Shown here: positions 1-11,069 of the stretch, in pieces
How the letters are laid out: every line of letters begins with the position of its first letter
Numbering within the stretch: the first letter of the stretch is position 1
DNA from: Vitrella brassicaformis
Lineage: Eukaryota > Sar > Vitrellaceae
Direction of reading: 5' to 3'
DNA length: 56,018 bases
NCBI GenBank assembly: GCA_001179505.1
Contig: CDMY01000164.1
Span: forward strand, 116,101-172,118
Program-made: the position numbers and the translations under genes
The notes under the pieces: generated by a model
Seen by the model: only the letters and a program-made list of their open reading frames with translations
Database searches by the model: none
What the model was told of the DNA's origin: nothing

Positions 1-2
1 AG

Positions 3-2036
3 GCGGCAGCCTTCCAGACACGGCTCGTCATCGACTGCGACACCACGGCTGACGACGACTACTGGCAGTGGACAAAGGGACTCGTGTTTTGGCAGCGACT
101 CCCTCTCGACTTTGTGATGCGGATAGCGGCACGGCTTACCCACTTGCGTGAGATCACCCTCCGCCACCCAAGATTCTGCCTCATGTGGTGTATTGATGCC
201 TTCCTCACCTTTATCGAGACCACAGCCGCCCTACCCACGCCCGCCGAGCCGCTCAGCAGCCATGGTGCGCCGCAACAGTCGGCCAGCCAGCGAGGAGGAG
301 CGCTGCAGACTATCGCATTCGAGTCGGTGGGGCTGACTGTCGCGGAGCTGCGCAAGCTGAAGCGGTCGAATCCGGATCTCCCTCCCCCCGTCACCCCTGC
401 CCCCACCCTGCCCTCACTCAAGGGTGTCACAGGAGCCCTCCGAGAGCACCGTGTGCTGGCCGACAGGGGCTGGCGCATGCCCGCACTCGAGCGTGTGGAG
501 CAGCCCCGTCCCCCTATCGCTCCTTCATTCGCCCCCCCCGCCGACCCTCCATGCCCTCAGGACCGTTACAGGAGTCGCCCGACAGCACCGTGTCCTAGCC
601 GACAGAAGCTGGCACATGCCCGCACTCGAGTATGTCGATCAGGAGGGGTGGGATGTCGAGACGCTGGGCCGCTTCATAAGCTCGTCGTCATCGCTGAAAG
701 AGGTGGAGCGGCGTTGCTGGACCTGGGGGGAGTGGGCGACCGCGTTTGAGCGCATGCCCGTAGCACCTGTTGGGCAGCCAGGGCCACTCGGACACCTGCA
801 GACCATGAGAGGGATCGGGTATGTGCATGAGCCTTTTATGGAATCAGTACAGGAGTACCGGATTGGAATCAAGCGGCTCCAGGTAGGCAATCATCACACA
901 TAAGAGGTCTTATCTGTGCGTGTGCAGGCACCAATGGTGTCCTTCTCTCTTTGGTTTTAGGGTGTGCTCACGTCGCGTGGCTGCCGCAAGGCGTTGACGA
1001 GGCTCGACGTGGAGATCCCGCCATTCGAGAACCACCACAGCCTCTCTGCCCTCCTGGATGTCGACGGGTTCGTCAGCACCTGCTGCGCGCGACCCGACGT
1101 CCCCGTCCCCACCACCGTAGAGAAGTATGCAAGCTTCGAGCTGTCACTCTTCTACGCCGATGACTTCCCCGCTCGCCCATCCCGCTTCATCAAGACGGCC
1201 ATCCAGGAGGCGGCGAAGCAGGCGCGGTACGTGACCTACACCATCAGCCAGCAAGACCTCACCCACCCCGTCGACAGCCCCAGCCAGACGACGATCGACA
1301 TTGTGAACAGCCTTTCATTCGACAAGGCACATATCGTGACGGTCGAAAATGCCCGTGGCTTCGTTCCCCTTCCCGGCACCCCCTCCCGAGCTTCCGCCAT
1401 CATCGAACACCTGCAGCAGTTCCCAACGGCCGAAGACCCGTGCAGTCTGTGGGTCAGGAGTAGTGTGGGCGGTACTCCGGGACGCCTGCTGGCGCAGAAG
1501 ATGCCCAGGGAGGTCGGGACCGTGCCGTTTGATCAAGATGAGAGCAGAGAGGATAGACGCCTTATGCTGGAGGCGCTGGGGGAGGGGAGGGAGGTGCGCA
1601 CTGTCCGTGTGGGTCATTGGAAGGGGGATCCGATCAGTCTCGCTCACCGCGGGCCCTTTGAAGGGTGGGGGTCGCCAGGATCGCCAGCTATTCGCGACAT
1701 ACACATTGACTTCTCAGGTATGCTGCCGGGAGGGCAGTGAGTGCGCCTTTCGGTTCACTTGTGTGTCCTTCCGCCTTGTCTGTGTGTCGTCATTCAGTGT
1801 CCGATGAGCTGGAGCCCCTTGCTGCTGCCGAGCTCGTCCGCGACAGCCTGGCAACTTTGCTCAATGCTGGCGTGCGCGGCCTGAGGCGTGTGGTGGTGTT
1901 GCTGCCGATGCAACACGACCTTGACGGCGCCATTCGACAGCTGCTTCCCGACAAAGTGGAGATCGGCGACTTCACTATCATCACCGATCCTCGGCGAACT
2001 CGGTGGACAGTGGTAGAGGCACATCGTATTGGCTGA
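3..2036 (+). CDS. FG-family associated domain protein, copy 1 (5' partial, one frameshift)
   Basis: The 5' end lies outside the window. The first exon is open from base 3 and ends at 882 (CAG|GTAGGC). Further exons are 961-1717 and 1798-2036 (TGA), with phases 0 and 1 agreeing. The protein is homologous along its length to the C-terminal part of the gene at 15368-18490: shared blocks include EYVDQEGWD, SSSSxKEV, WTWGEWAT, QPGPLxHLQT, TSRGCRK and FIxTAIQEAA. I do not recognise the domain. Around 405-650 a block ending in WxMPxLExV is present twice. The first copy reads in one frame and the second in another, so an internal partial duplication has shifted the frame near 500-560. This copy keeps a C-terminal half (about 1240-2036) that the other copy has lost. 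Whether it is expressed is unknown. Exon calls are good; function is unknown. Confidence 0.62.
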
Positions 2037-3406
2037 TGAGAGGGTGAGAGAGACAGACAGACAGAGAGACAGACACTGTCTTGTTTGTCACTTTGTCCAT
2101 GGCACATGTGTGTGTTGTGTGTCTGCATGTGTGTGTCAGGCTGTCTGTCTGCCACCCAGCTGTGTGATGTGAGTACGGCCGCGGAGAGAGACTTTCGTGA
2201 TGCGTGTGTGCTCACGTTAGTGACAACTGGATGGATGGATGGATGGATTTGCGTGTACATTCAGACGGACCTGACGCTGTGCGTCAACTGTGCCTGCAGC
2301 GATTGAACTGCTTTCGGTTTTCCAGAGACATGACGCATAATGCATGAGAATGGGCAGTCAGGAGTCTGTTGTCATCAGACAGCCACCCTCCCGTCGGCGC
2401 ATGCGCACCCAAAAGGACAAGGCAGCAGAGAAGCGCACACACAGGAAGGCCACGACGAAGCCACGGGAGCACACCATGCACCGTCTCGTTGTTCGCGTTG
2501 TGTGTGTGTGCGGATCGATCTGTTTGGCACTCACACATTCTGCACACACAAGTCAGTCAGTCCATGTCGGTCGTCTCTTCACCGCAATCACATGAGCATC
2601 TGCATCACACCTTCGCTTCACTGTGGTCCGCTCGCATCGCATGAAGGTGTCAGTCAGTCAGTGAGTGAGCCAGCAGTCCGTCCGTCCACACAAACACAGT
2701 GAGTGCACGCCTCAGCCGTCTGACACCGACCGACAGGCAAAGGCAGACAGACGGAGTTGTCGAGCTCCTCGGAGGAACACACACACACAGATACGCACAG
2801 ATATGGTATGTGTTGGCAGCCGGCTAGACGGGGAACGAATCGACACCGACGAACATACGCACACACACATATACGCCGCCAGCAGACACCACTTAGATGG
2901 GCGAGTGAATGCACTCCCACACAACACACACACACACAGTCTCCCTCCCCATTCGCCTGTGTGTGGCCCATTGCACTGTCTGGCGTCACGCCAGCCGACC
3001 GATCGGCAAAACTGCAGTCCGCAGCACAGCAGATCTGAACGAAATTCACACCACACACAAGACAGCAATATGTCATTGATGACGTGCTCTGGTTGGCAGG
3101 TCTCAATTGTGATGCCGCGCCCACTCACTCACCGCTGCGCATGGATGGCCGGATGACCGAAGGCCCGCAAGGTGGTCGCCTTGCCACACAGAGTAGGTGT
3201 GTTTCAGCCCATTCACCATCTGCACAACGCCAGCCAGCCATTGACACACACCGATGTCCATTGAGAGCATTCATGACACCAATAGAGAGACGTGTGTGGG
3301 TGCTGACTGACCGGCCTGTGTTGGCTGTGGTGGTGCTGTCCTCTTTGGCAGGCTCAGGCGCACCACCACAGGCCTGGCCGTTGGCCATCACCAAGGAAGC
3401 ACAAAG
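2037..3406. other. Spacer with TG/CA microsatellites, no gene seen
   Basis: The stretch after the stop of copy 1 is rich in GACA/TGTG/CACA runs, for example around 2050-2070, 2105-2150, 2505-2560, 2775-2800 and 2920-2940. Both strands carry open frames, but they are made of Cys/Val/His and Ser/Thr/His runs typical of translated TG repeats. I see no domain or coherent splice structure. Confidence 0.6.
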
Positions 3407-3672
3407 GCCAGACAAACAGGTCCTCTGCACATCCGCTCATGAGCCCATCAAATAGAGCCCACGGGTCACTCCCACGTCCAAAAGGGATGCCATCAAGAGA
3501 ACGCAGTGCATGGAGTGGTCCAACATACGCAGGGATAGTGAATGGGCCGCCAGTGTGCCCGCTCTCGATGGGAGGCTGTGTGCATGTCGGCTCACTTGTT
3601 GTCTGTGAGGCTTGCGCAGCCGCCAGAGTGAGAACTTGAGCAGTTTGTCCATGTCCAATCCATGCTGCCGGG
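3407..3672 (+). repeat. Segmental duplication A, copy 1
   Basis: About 265 bases that recur almost unchanged at 4442-4704. It begins near GACAAACAGGTCCTCTGC and ends at CCAATCCATGCTGCCG. Only a few substitutions separate the two copies. It lies upstream of the truncated glycosyltransferase 5' end and is part of a larger tandem rearrangement. Confidence 0.85.
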
Positions 3673-3689
3673 TGGCCACTGTGCCAGCT

Positions 3690-4362
3690 GAGCTGACGGC
3701 TGGCTCCTGCAGAAAGGCGCCCTTTGCAGCAGCGGGGCCATGTGAGGCGACACAACGTCAAGGAGTGGAAAGGGATGAATCGAATGGCCTTTTCTCGCTT
3801 CTGTCCTCCTCCCTGTCTGCTGGCCGTCTTAGATCTTCGCAGAAACGGCCGCCCTTCTCTGCCTTTCTCAGCGGCAAAACAGATCGGAAGCTCGCAGTGG
3901 CGGCGAGGGAAGGAGGGAGAACAAGGACGCCAACAGCTTCGTTGATAGGACCACTGCCCGCGGCTGATCGCATCTGCTCTCGAATGTGGTCATCGGACGG
4001 AGTGTTGAATTTGAAATGAAAAGGGATGAAGGAGAATCCCAAATGGCGGCTTCGAAGGGCCCTTCTGATGTTCTTCTCCGCAAACCACAGCGATGCTGGC
4101 AGCCATAACGTGTCAGTGACTGTTCGGCAGCACGACGGCGGACGTGGCTACCCCCACTCAGCAGTCAGACGTGGCCTCCGAGTCGGCAGGATGGTCTTCT
4201 TGGCTCTGCTTCTCTTCGTCGCCCCTTTACTTGGCTATCGGCGGTGGCTGGTCCGGCACAATGGGACGACAATGCGCAGCGGCTCATCGTCAACAGCATC
4301 TCTCAGCAGCAGCCTCGGCACTGCACTCATTGCATCCGGGAGATCGCCTCAACACAAAAGGG
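3690..4362 (+). repeat. Duplicated upstream and 5' coding segment of the GT92-like gene (copy at 8648-9322)
   Basis: This block, starting near GCTGACGGCTGGCTCCTGC, matches 8648-9322 through the leader, the start codon and roughly the first 110 codons of the glycosyltransferase gene. Identity is high, with scattered substitutions and small indels. It therefore carries the probable promoter and 5' UTR of that gene. Confidence 0.82.
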
Positions 4363-4490
4363 ACGCACTCTCGAGCTCCCACGCCCCGACACCCCGACCA
4401 CTGCTGCAGTACTTGCTCTCCTGGCTGTTTCAAACACAAAAGCCAGACGAACAGGTCCTCTGCACATCCGCTCATGAGCCCATCAAATAG
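4026..4490 (+). pseudogene. Truncated 5' fragment of the GT92-like glycosyltransferase
   Basis: The reading from ATG 4026 starts MKENPKWRLRR and contains the membrane anchor around LLFVAPLLGYRRWLVRH, as in the full gene at 8991. It stays homologous to about 4362, where the full gene goes on into its lumenal domain. Here it runs instead into duplicated segment A and stops at 4490. It encodes the cytosolic tail and membrane anchor only, with no catalytic part. It is most likely a by-product of segmental duplication. If transcribed it would give a short anchored peptide of about 154 residues. Confidence 0.75.
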
Positions 4491-4704
4491 AGCCCACGGG
4501 TCACTCCCACGTCCAAAAGGGATCCCATCAAGAGAGCGCAGTGCATGGAGTGGTCCAACATACGCAGGGATAGTGAATGGGCCGCCAGTGTGCCCGCTCT
4601 CGATGGGAGGCTGTGTGCATGTCGGCTCACTTGTTGTCTGTGAGGCTTGCGCAGCCGCCAGAGTGAGAACTTGAGCAGTTTGTCCATGTCCAATCCATGC
4701 TGCC
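4442..4704 (+). repeat. Segmental duplication A, copy 2
   Basis: Second copy of the 3407-3672 unit. It is fused to the truncated glycosyltransferase fragment and followed by a third, partial copy of the glycosyltransferase upstream region. Confidence 0.85.
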
Positions 4705-4727
4705 GGTGGGCCCTCTGACAGCTGGGC

Positions 4728-5030
4728 TGACGGCTGGCTCCTGCAGAAAGGCGCCTTTTGCAGCAGCGGGGCTCTCCATGTGAGGCGACACGTCAAGTCA
4801 ACGGAACAGAAAGGGATGAATCGAATGGCCTTTTCTCGCTTTTTTACTCCTCCCTGTCTGCTGGTCGTCTTAGATCTTCGCAGAAACGTCCGCCTTTCTC
4901 TGCCTTTCTCAGCGGCAAAGCGATCGGAAGCTCGCAAGGAGAAGCAAGGGAAGGAGGAAGAAAAGGAGGAGGGGCAGGACCACTGCACGCGGCTGATCGC
5001 ATCTGCTCTCGAATGTGGTCATTCAACGGA
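4728..5030 (+). repeat. Partial copy of the GT92-like gene upstream region
   Basis: It matches 3690-3990 and 8648-8960 (for example CTCGCTTTTTTACTCCTCCC, shared exactly with the 8.7-kb copy). It breaks off before the start codon, soon after the block CTGCTCTCGAATGTGGTCAT. This makes three copies of this upstream segment in the window. Confidence 0.8.
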
Positions 5031-5328
5031 GTGCGATGATATTTGCCCCGTGGCTCTTCCTCTATGGCGGCAGATCTGATGCCGGTGCGCAGCACATTGC
5101 CCATGAGGGCACAGAACACCGACACAAAAAGCACACTGTCCGTGCTGTATCTGTGTGGCTGTGCTTTGTCAGGATATAGAGCTGCCTGGATCTGATGGCG
5201 AGTAGCGGAGCAGGACCAACGGTGAGTGAGCACCCATACGTGATGACCACACAGCATCCATTGGGTACGTCACGTGGGCCGGGGTGTGTGTGTGTGTGTG
5301 TGTGTGTGTGTCAGTCGGTCCCCAGCAG
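5031..5328. other. Spacer ending in a (TG)n tract before a splice acceptor
   Basis: No gene recognised. A pure (TG)n run of about 26 bases occupies 5286-5311 and sits directly upstream of two candidate splice acceptors (TCAG at 5311-5314 and CCCAGCAG ending at 5328) used by the next gene. Confidence 0.55.
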
Positions 5329-7055
5329 GTGTTGGTTGGCGGGCTTGCCTGAGGATGTGGAGAGCTAACTGCTGGCCTCCCTCACGGCCGACGACTGCGG
5401 CCAACTCCGGGCCTCATCCAAGAGCGTTGGCTGCGAGCTGATCAGCGAGGCCTACCTGACGGACCGACTCGACGCAGCTATCCGCGAGAAGGGCCTCAGT
5501 GGAGTGCTGACGTACCAGAAGCGCTGCGAGACGGTCCTGCTGCTTCTGCTGCAGTGGATCGCGGCCATTGTCAGAGGTGTTTTCACTGTCGTTCAAGCTG
5601 CCGTGGGCCTGAGCGCTCTCAGCGTCGTTTATAACCTCATCTTCCTCCGTACCCGCGCCCTGATCCGTCCACCACCGATTGACTTTCTGCTGCAGCCGCT
5701 GGATGCATTACCGTGGATTCAGTGGAGCATCAAGCTGCTTGTCAAGGGGATCATCAAGCTGGCTGTCTCCTTTCTTACCTGGGTCGTCCCGCCCCTCGTG
5801 GTTGAAACGGTCGTTCGATTACTGGGAGAGGCGTCCTTCATCGTTCGAGCGTATAGGCAGTGTTGGGTGGCGTTTGGTGACTTAGGCAACCTTCTGCGGT
5901 CCGTCGCTCGCTCTGTCAGGAGCGGGTTGCGTGTGGCGCTGGCGATCGGCAGAATAGTCCTCGAGTGTTTTATGGCGCTGCTTCTCATCGATGGGATCCA
6001 GATCACCTGGCTCTGGGCCAGCGAGGACTTTTTGGTGCGGCTGGGAGAGGAGATACTGGTTCTTGGACAGCTGGGCGTCCCCCCGCCGCTCATCCCTGTG
6101 GTCATCCGATGGCTGCGCTGCACCTTGTCGCCGGTCTGCTTGGTCATAATATGCCGTCTAATCTGGAGTGAGCTGACGCATGTGCTGCTGCCAATCGACA
6201 GCAGAGTGGGGTATCTGTTGCGGCTGCTGTACGTGATCGAGGAGGGCGGCTGCTGGGACCGATGCGTGTCGCTCATCCACTACCTCAGGAACAGCAGCCG
6301 CCTCCCCTCTCTGCCCATCGTCATCACGGCATACGATCTGCAGCAAACGGGCGGCCGAGCGGTGTTCAGCTCGCGACCACAGGCGGTCCGTCAGTACTCG
6401 CTATTTGGCCACCGTCTCTCGATCATTGGCCGGTGTGTGGGTCTCATGTGTGTCAACGGCCGCGACTATCTGGGCGGCTCAGCAGACAGCGATGCGCTGA
6501 CGTACGTCAGCATCGATTTGACTGATCGCGACCCGCCGACCAAATGTGAGCAGAGCAGCAGGGAGAGCAAACACACACATGAGGGGGACGGCGGAGAGAG
6601 AGGTGAATGAACGTGTGAATCGTTTGTTTCGCGTCTGCTTTCTGTCTGCAGGTGGCAGGGACGTATTCTCTTCCTTCACGGACGCCATCGTCTTCCTGGG
6701 CGATGTGTACAGCGGGATGGACCCCCGGCTGCGCCCCCACTTCACCCACCCAAGTGAACTCATCACTCCACCTCCCACCCAGTACCGGCTCACGGAAGAC
6801 ATCATACTGCACTCACGGGGCAAGTGGAATGGCTGCCGCAAAGCGGGCGCGTGGTGGGTCAACAACGCAAATTTGCTGCGCCATTCGGCGACCTTCATTC
6901 TGTGTGGGGACAAGGCGGCTGATGAGTTTCTTGTCTCCGTCGACCAACGTCTTCAGATCTGCACCACCGAGCCCCCTGTGGCTTGGAAGCGCCGCCCAGA
7001 TGAGCGTTACCCTCGCACAGCCGCACTCATCCGCGAGAAGGTGGTGGCCGCATAG
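5329..7055 (+). CDS. F-box-like multi-pass membrane protein (5' end unresolved, in-frame TAA)
   Basis: Two exons are clear: one ending at 6545 and 6652-7055 (TAG), joined in phase 1 across a GTGAGC intron. The first reading begins after the acceptor at 5328 with GLPEDVES, then a TAA (5366-5368), then LLASLTADDCGQLRASSK. Apart from that stop it resembles an F-box (LPxDV...LLxxL...LRxxxK). There is no in-frame ATG between the TAA and about 5970, so the start must lie upstream. Then follow four to five hydrophobic segments (about 5535-5640, 5725-5810, 5930-6010, 6060-6165). The soluble C-terminal part of about 250 residues is unknown to me. Either the gene is broken by one substitution or the first exon is wrongly drawn. 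Confidence 0.6.
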
Positions 7056-8647
7056 CGGGCGGCCTTCTGCCTATATAGGGGCACAGAGAGGGAGGGGGGC
7101 GGGGGTAGGTGAGTGTAGGTGAGTGGGTGAGGGTAGTGCGAGAAGGAAGTGCTGGTTTAAGTCTCTACTTGTGCATGAGATGGTGCACGAATTGGGTGCA
7201 GCGGTTGTGTGTTCCGGGCTGCCTTTGGACAGACAGGCAGACAGACAGACAGTGCAGCGGGTGGTGGCCTTAGCAATCTGGATGATCTACTTGAGTAGAG
7301 AGGGCGGGGAGGGGCGTGTGCATTTCTGTTGTGATGCTTGTTCGTTCGTGGGACTTTTTGTGCATCAATCGGTTCTTCCGGTCGCTCTAGCTGGTGAGGC
7401 ACATGCCGACTCACTGTGCATGCACCCATGGGGCACATTCGAATTAATGTCAGTCACCGCATGGCCTTCCTTCTAGCTAAGCCCATCTGTCCACCAGATG
7501 CCGTTGTCTTCGATCGTGGACGGTCGTGTGGTTCTGACTGATTTATGGCTGCGTTGCTCCCGCTGACGTGGACATTCACTGCCTCCCTCTCCATGTCAGT
7601 CAGTGTGTGTGCGTGCGTCTGGATGCTGTAAACAGTGAATGGCTGGCTCGTCGGCCGCATGGCATGGCTCCTGCCATTTGGATTGTTTCTGCCAGTACGT
7701 CGCTTGCGATCACGTCTAAGATATATTCATTCCGAAGCCGACTTACTTACCACCAACCAGCTGCTAGCACACACAGCACAAACACGAGACACGGACGATC
7801 ACATGACACAGCCTCGATCAACGCACCGATGGGCGGAGGGCACCAAAGGCGAACATGGGATAAGCCTGCAGGCCGACGCACACGCACACACACACACTGA
7901 GAAAGAGAGACGTGTGCGTGCGGCATGAGAGGCATGACATGAGTCGATGGGCATGGTCACTGACTGGCCTGATGGTAGATGTATGTTGGTGTGTAGACAG
8001 GCACTGTCATGGCGGTCGGTGTGGGCGGCCATATCACTGTCCTGTCGACACTATTCAGCGCGGGTACCTGCACAAAGACATCCCATACAAACAAAGGTGA
8101 CAGCGATGTGATGATCAGTGGGTGGTCCCCATTGGCTGCTCGTGTGTTACACTCCACACCTGTCCACTGGCCCAGGTTGGGGGGGAAGCCATCTGACTTG
8201 GCCAGGGGGTGGTGGGCCTGGCGGTGGCAGACCACGCATAACATCAGCAGCGTACGGCACCTGCACCCACACAGAGACACAAGTGGGTCGGTCAGCCATA
8301 TGTGCAAGTGTGGCCGCCGTGTCTCTCACTGCTGCCTGTGGATGAACAGCCTTGGGACTGACATGGTGAATGGTTGTCACAAAGGGTCGGCTGTGTGGGC
8401 CTGGGGTCTTCTCCATCTCTGCACTCGGCGCCGCCACTCGCAGATCCACACCACGCTGAACCTGAGCTCGCGTGGCATGTCGGGCCCTGAGCAATGACGC
8501 CTCAAGGAGATGGGTTCAGACATACAGGCCGCTGATTTGCTCTTTGCGAGGCGCCGAAACAGACCGAATTGATGACCGCAAAGGGGCCGAGTACACCTCC
8601 TGGCGCACTTGGCAGAGAACTTGAGCCGGTGGGCCACTGTACCAGCT
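7056..8647. other. Spacer, TG-rich, no gene seen
   Basis: Roughly 1.6 kb between the membrane protein stop and the duplicated glycosyltransferase upstream block. Open frames on both strands are rich in Cys, Val and His from TG/CA runs (for example 7590-7620 and 7880-7900). No conserved motif or splice chain was found. Confidence 0.55.
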
Positions 8648-9322
8648 GGGCCGACGGCTGGCTCCTGGAGAAAGGCCCCCTTTGCAGCAGCGGGGCTCTC
8701 CATGTGAGGCGACACGTCAAGTCAACGGAACAGAAAGGGATGAATCGAATGGCCTTTTCTCGCTTTTTTACTCCTCCCTGTCTGCTGGTCGTCTTAGATC
8801 TTCGCAGAAACGTCCGCCTTTCTTTGCCTTTCTCGGCGGCAAAACAGATCGGAAGCTCGCAGTGGCGGCGAGGGAAGGAGGGAGAACAAGGAGGCCACCA
8901 GCTTCGTTGATAGGACCACTGCCCGCGGCTGATCGCATCTGCTCTCGAATGTGGTCATCGGACGGAGTGTTGAATTTGAAATGAAAAGGGATGAAGGAGA
9001 ATCCCAAATGGCGGCTTCGAAGGGCCCTTCTGATGTTCTTCTCGGCAAACCACAGCGATGCTGGCGGCCATGACTTGTCAGTTACTGTTCGGCAGCACGA
9101 CGGCGGACGTGGCTACCCCTTCTCAGCAGTCAGACGTTGCCTGCGAGTCGGCAGGATGGTCTTCTTGGCGGTGCTTCTCTTCGTCGCCTCTTTACTTGGC
9201 TATCGGCGGTGGCTTGTCCGGCACAATGGGACGACAATGCGCAGCCACACGTCGTCATCAGCACCTCTCAGCAGCAGCCCCGGCGCCACACTCATTGCAT
9301 CCGGGAGATCAGCTCAACACGA
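8648..9322 (+). repeat. Source copy of the duplicated GT92-like upstream and 5' region
   Basis: The third copy of the upstream block, here continuous with the full gene. Copies at 3690-4362 and 4728-5030 are partial, so this is probably the donor. Start-proximal sequence GAATTTGAAATGAAAAGGG precedes the ATG at 8991. Confidence 0.8.
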
Positions 9323-11069
9323 AAGAGGCCCAGATCGTCACGGTGCTGCAACGGTCGGGTTGTCGCTGCAAGGAGAGGAGCTGTCATTCGTCGAGGGCTT
9401 TGTCACGACCGACAGGGCATCGGAAGGCGACTGGCAGGCCCTCCCCATCCCCTCTGAAGCGGCGAATCGCAAGGGCTATCTGTACGTCTATCGGGCCTAC
9501 TGGGACACCCGCATGGCCGAGCCGTCGGTGCGCATCATTGGGATGGCTCCCCTCAATCGCACGGGGCCGCTGGCGGCTCTTGATGACCTCAAGTGTCGGC
9601 TGAAGACGGCTACTGGTGATGGGGAGGAGGGGCAGACGATCGTCGACACGCCGGCGGTGACAGAGCGGCTGCCTGAGCACCACAACAAGACCTATGCGGC
9701 GCATTTCTTATTCTGTGGTGGCTCGCCCGCTGTGAGGGCTCCTACTGAAGTGGAGCTCTTCTTTGACCTTCCGTCCTCGAGCCGTATTGAGATGCCGGTC
9801 AGGTGAGAATGACGTCATGTGACCACGTAGGTCGGCCCTTATTTGTCTTGTTTTCTGCTTGCTGCAGGATTTTGTATCCCTTGTCAGGGAGTGAAGCCAC
9901 GCCAGGCTCGTCACCGCGGGAGCTCTCTGTGTGTGTGCGTCCCTGGTGGGGCGTGCCCAAGACACTCACACGCCATCCACCAGCCACCGGCGAGACCCCC
10001 GATGCATCGCCGTCAGCAATGGAGGTCTACGATGATGCAGACGCGCTGACTGAGTTCGTTGAGCTGTGGCGACTGCTGGGGGCGCGGTTCTTCACCTTCT
10101 ATGAGAGTGCGGTGCCTGTGAGTGGTGCTGTGGTGCGGCTGCTGGAGCACTATGTGCGCGAGGGGCTGCTTGAGGTGGTGCCCTATCGGCTGCCGAGTGC
10201 AGTCCTTCCCTTCTATGAAGTGTGGGACTTCGCGCAGAATGCCCTCGTCCAGGACTGCTACCTCAGGCGAATGGACAGCAGGTGGGCGACATGAGAAGGG
10301 CATGTGTGGCCACCTGCACAGCTGCCTATCTGATTGTTGCCAGATACCTGGCGCTCGTCGACACAGACGAGTTCATTCTGCCCAGTGATAACGCGACAGT
10401 GTCGCCCGGCCTCCCCCCTCCGCCCCTCCCTGCCCTCCTGGACTCCATCCGTGCCCAAGAGGTCAATGCAGGCAATGGCGCCGTCGGCGCATTCCGCTTC
10501 TACACTTATTTCTTCTTCACCGAATGGCCGACCGACGGGCTGTCTTCGCAGTTCGCCACCCAGAGGTTCACCCGCCGCACTGAGCTCGCCGGGCTGATTG
10601 GGAAGCCCAAGAGCCGCACCAAGTGCATCATCATGCCCAGATGAGTCGCCAGCATGGTGAGTTGGCTACGGCAGATGGAGAGACTATAGGGGAGAGGCCA
10701 TCCATCGTGTCTGTGTTTGGTTTGTGTGTTTGGTGGGGGATGTTTGCAGGGTATTCACAATCCGCAGAAGATGCTGGGGAGGCGGCGGAGCATGATGATG
10801 CCGCCCACTGTGGCCAAGCTGCACCACTACCGCAGTGCCCTCGGGGCCGTCGACAACAACTCTAAGAAGACCGACTTCACCGTGAGCCACCACTGACCCA
10901 CTCACTCACCCTTTTGGCACCGATGGATGTGTGTGTGTGTGTGTGTGTGTGTCAGGATCTGTTTGAGGCCCCGCCTGTCACCGACAGCCAGGCGCTCAAG
11001 TATGGCCGGGCACTGCAGGAGGCCGTGACCCTGACAAAGAGGGCAATGGGTAGGAGTGGGATGGGATAG
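8991..11069 (+). CDS. Glycosyltransferase family 92-like, type II membrane protein (one in-frame TGA)
   Basis: Exons 8991-9802, 9868-10281, 10344-10656, 10750-10881 and 10956-11069 join with matching phases. Near the N terminus a hydrophobic anchor (FLAVLLFVASLLGY) suggests a Golgi/ER type II protein. The GT92 (DUF23) signature is visible in order: LWRLLGARFFTFYE, VVPYRLP, FAQNALVQDCYLR and YLALVDTDEFILP (the DxD-like acidic motif), then KCIIMPR-x-VASMGIHNP near the C terminus. The x is TGA at 10642-10644. Family members have Lys or Arg here, so a CGA-to-TGA change would explain it. The stop would remove the last 90 or so residues. Alternatives are a sequencing error or genuine loss of function. 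The family call rests on the motif pattern only. Confidence 0.78.
10929..10952 (+). repeat. (TG)n microsatellite at a 3' splice site
   Basis: A run of about 12 TG units immediately followed by TCAG, the acceptor of the last exon of the GT92-like gene. It replaces the usual polypyrimidine tract. Confidence 0.85.

Noticed and set aside
2085-3160. Several open frames rich in Cys/Val/His or Thr/His
   Set aside because: They are translations of TG/CA microsatellites on either strand.
10642-10644. TGA as selenocysteine or reassigned codon
   Set aside because: The position corresponds to a basic residue in the family, and TGA serves as a normal terminator of other genes in the window (for example 2034-2036 and 34000-34002).
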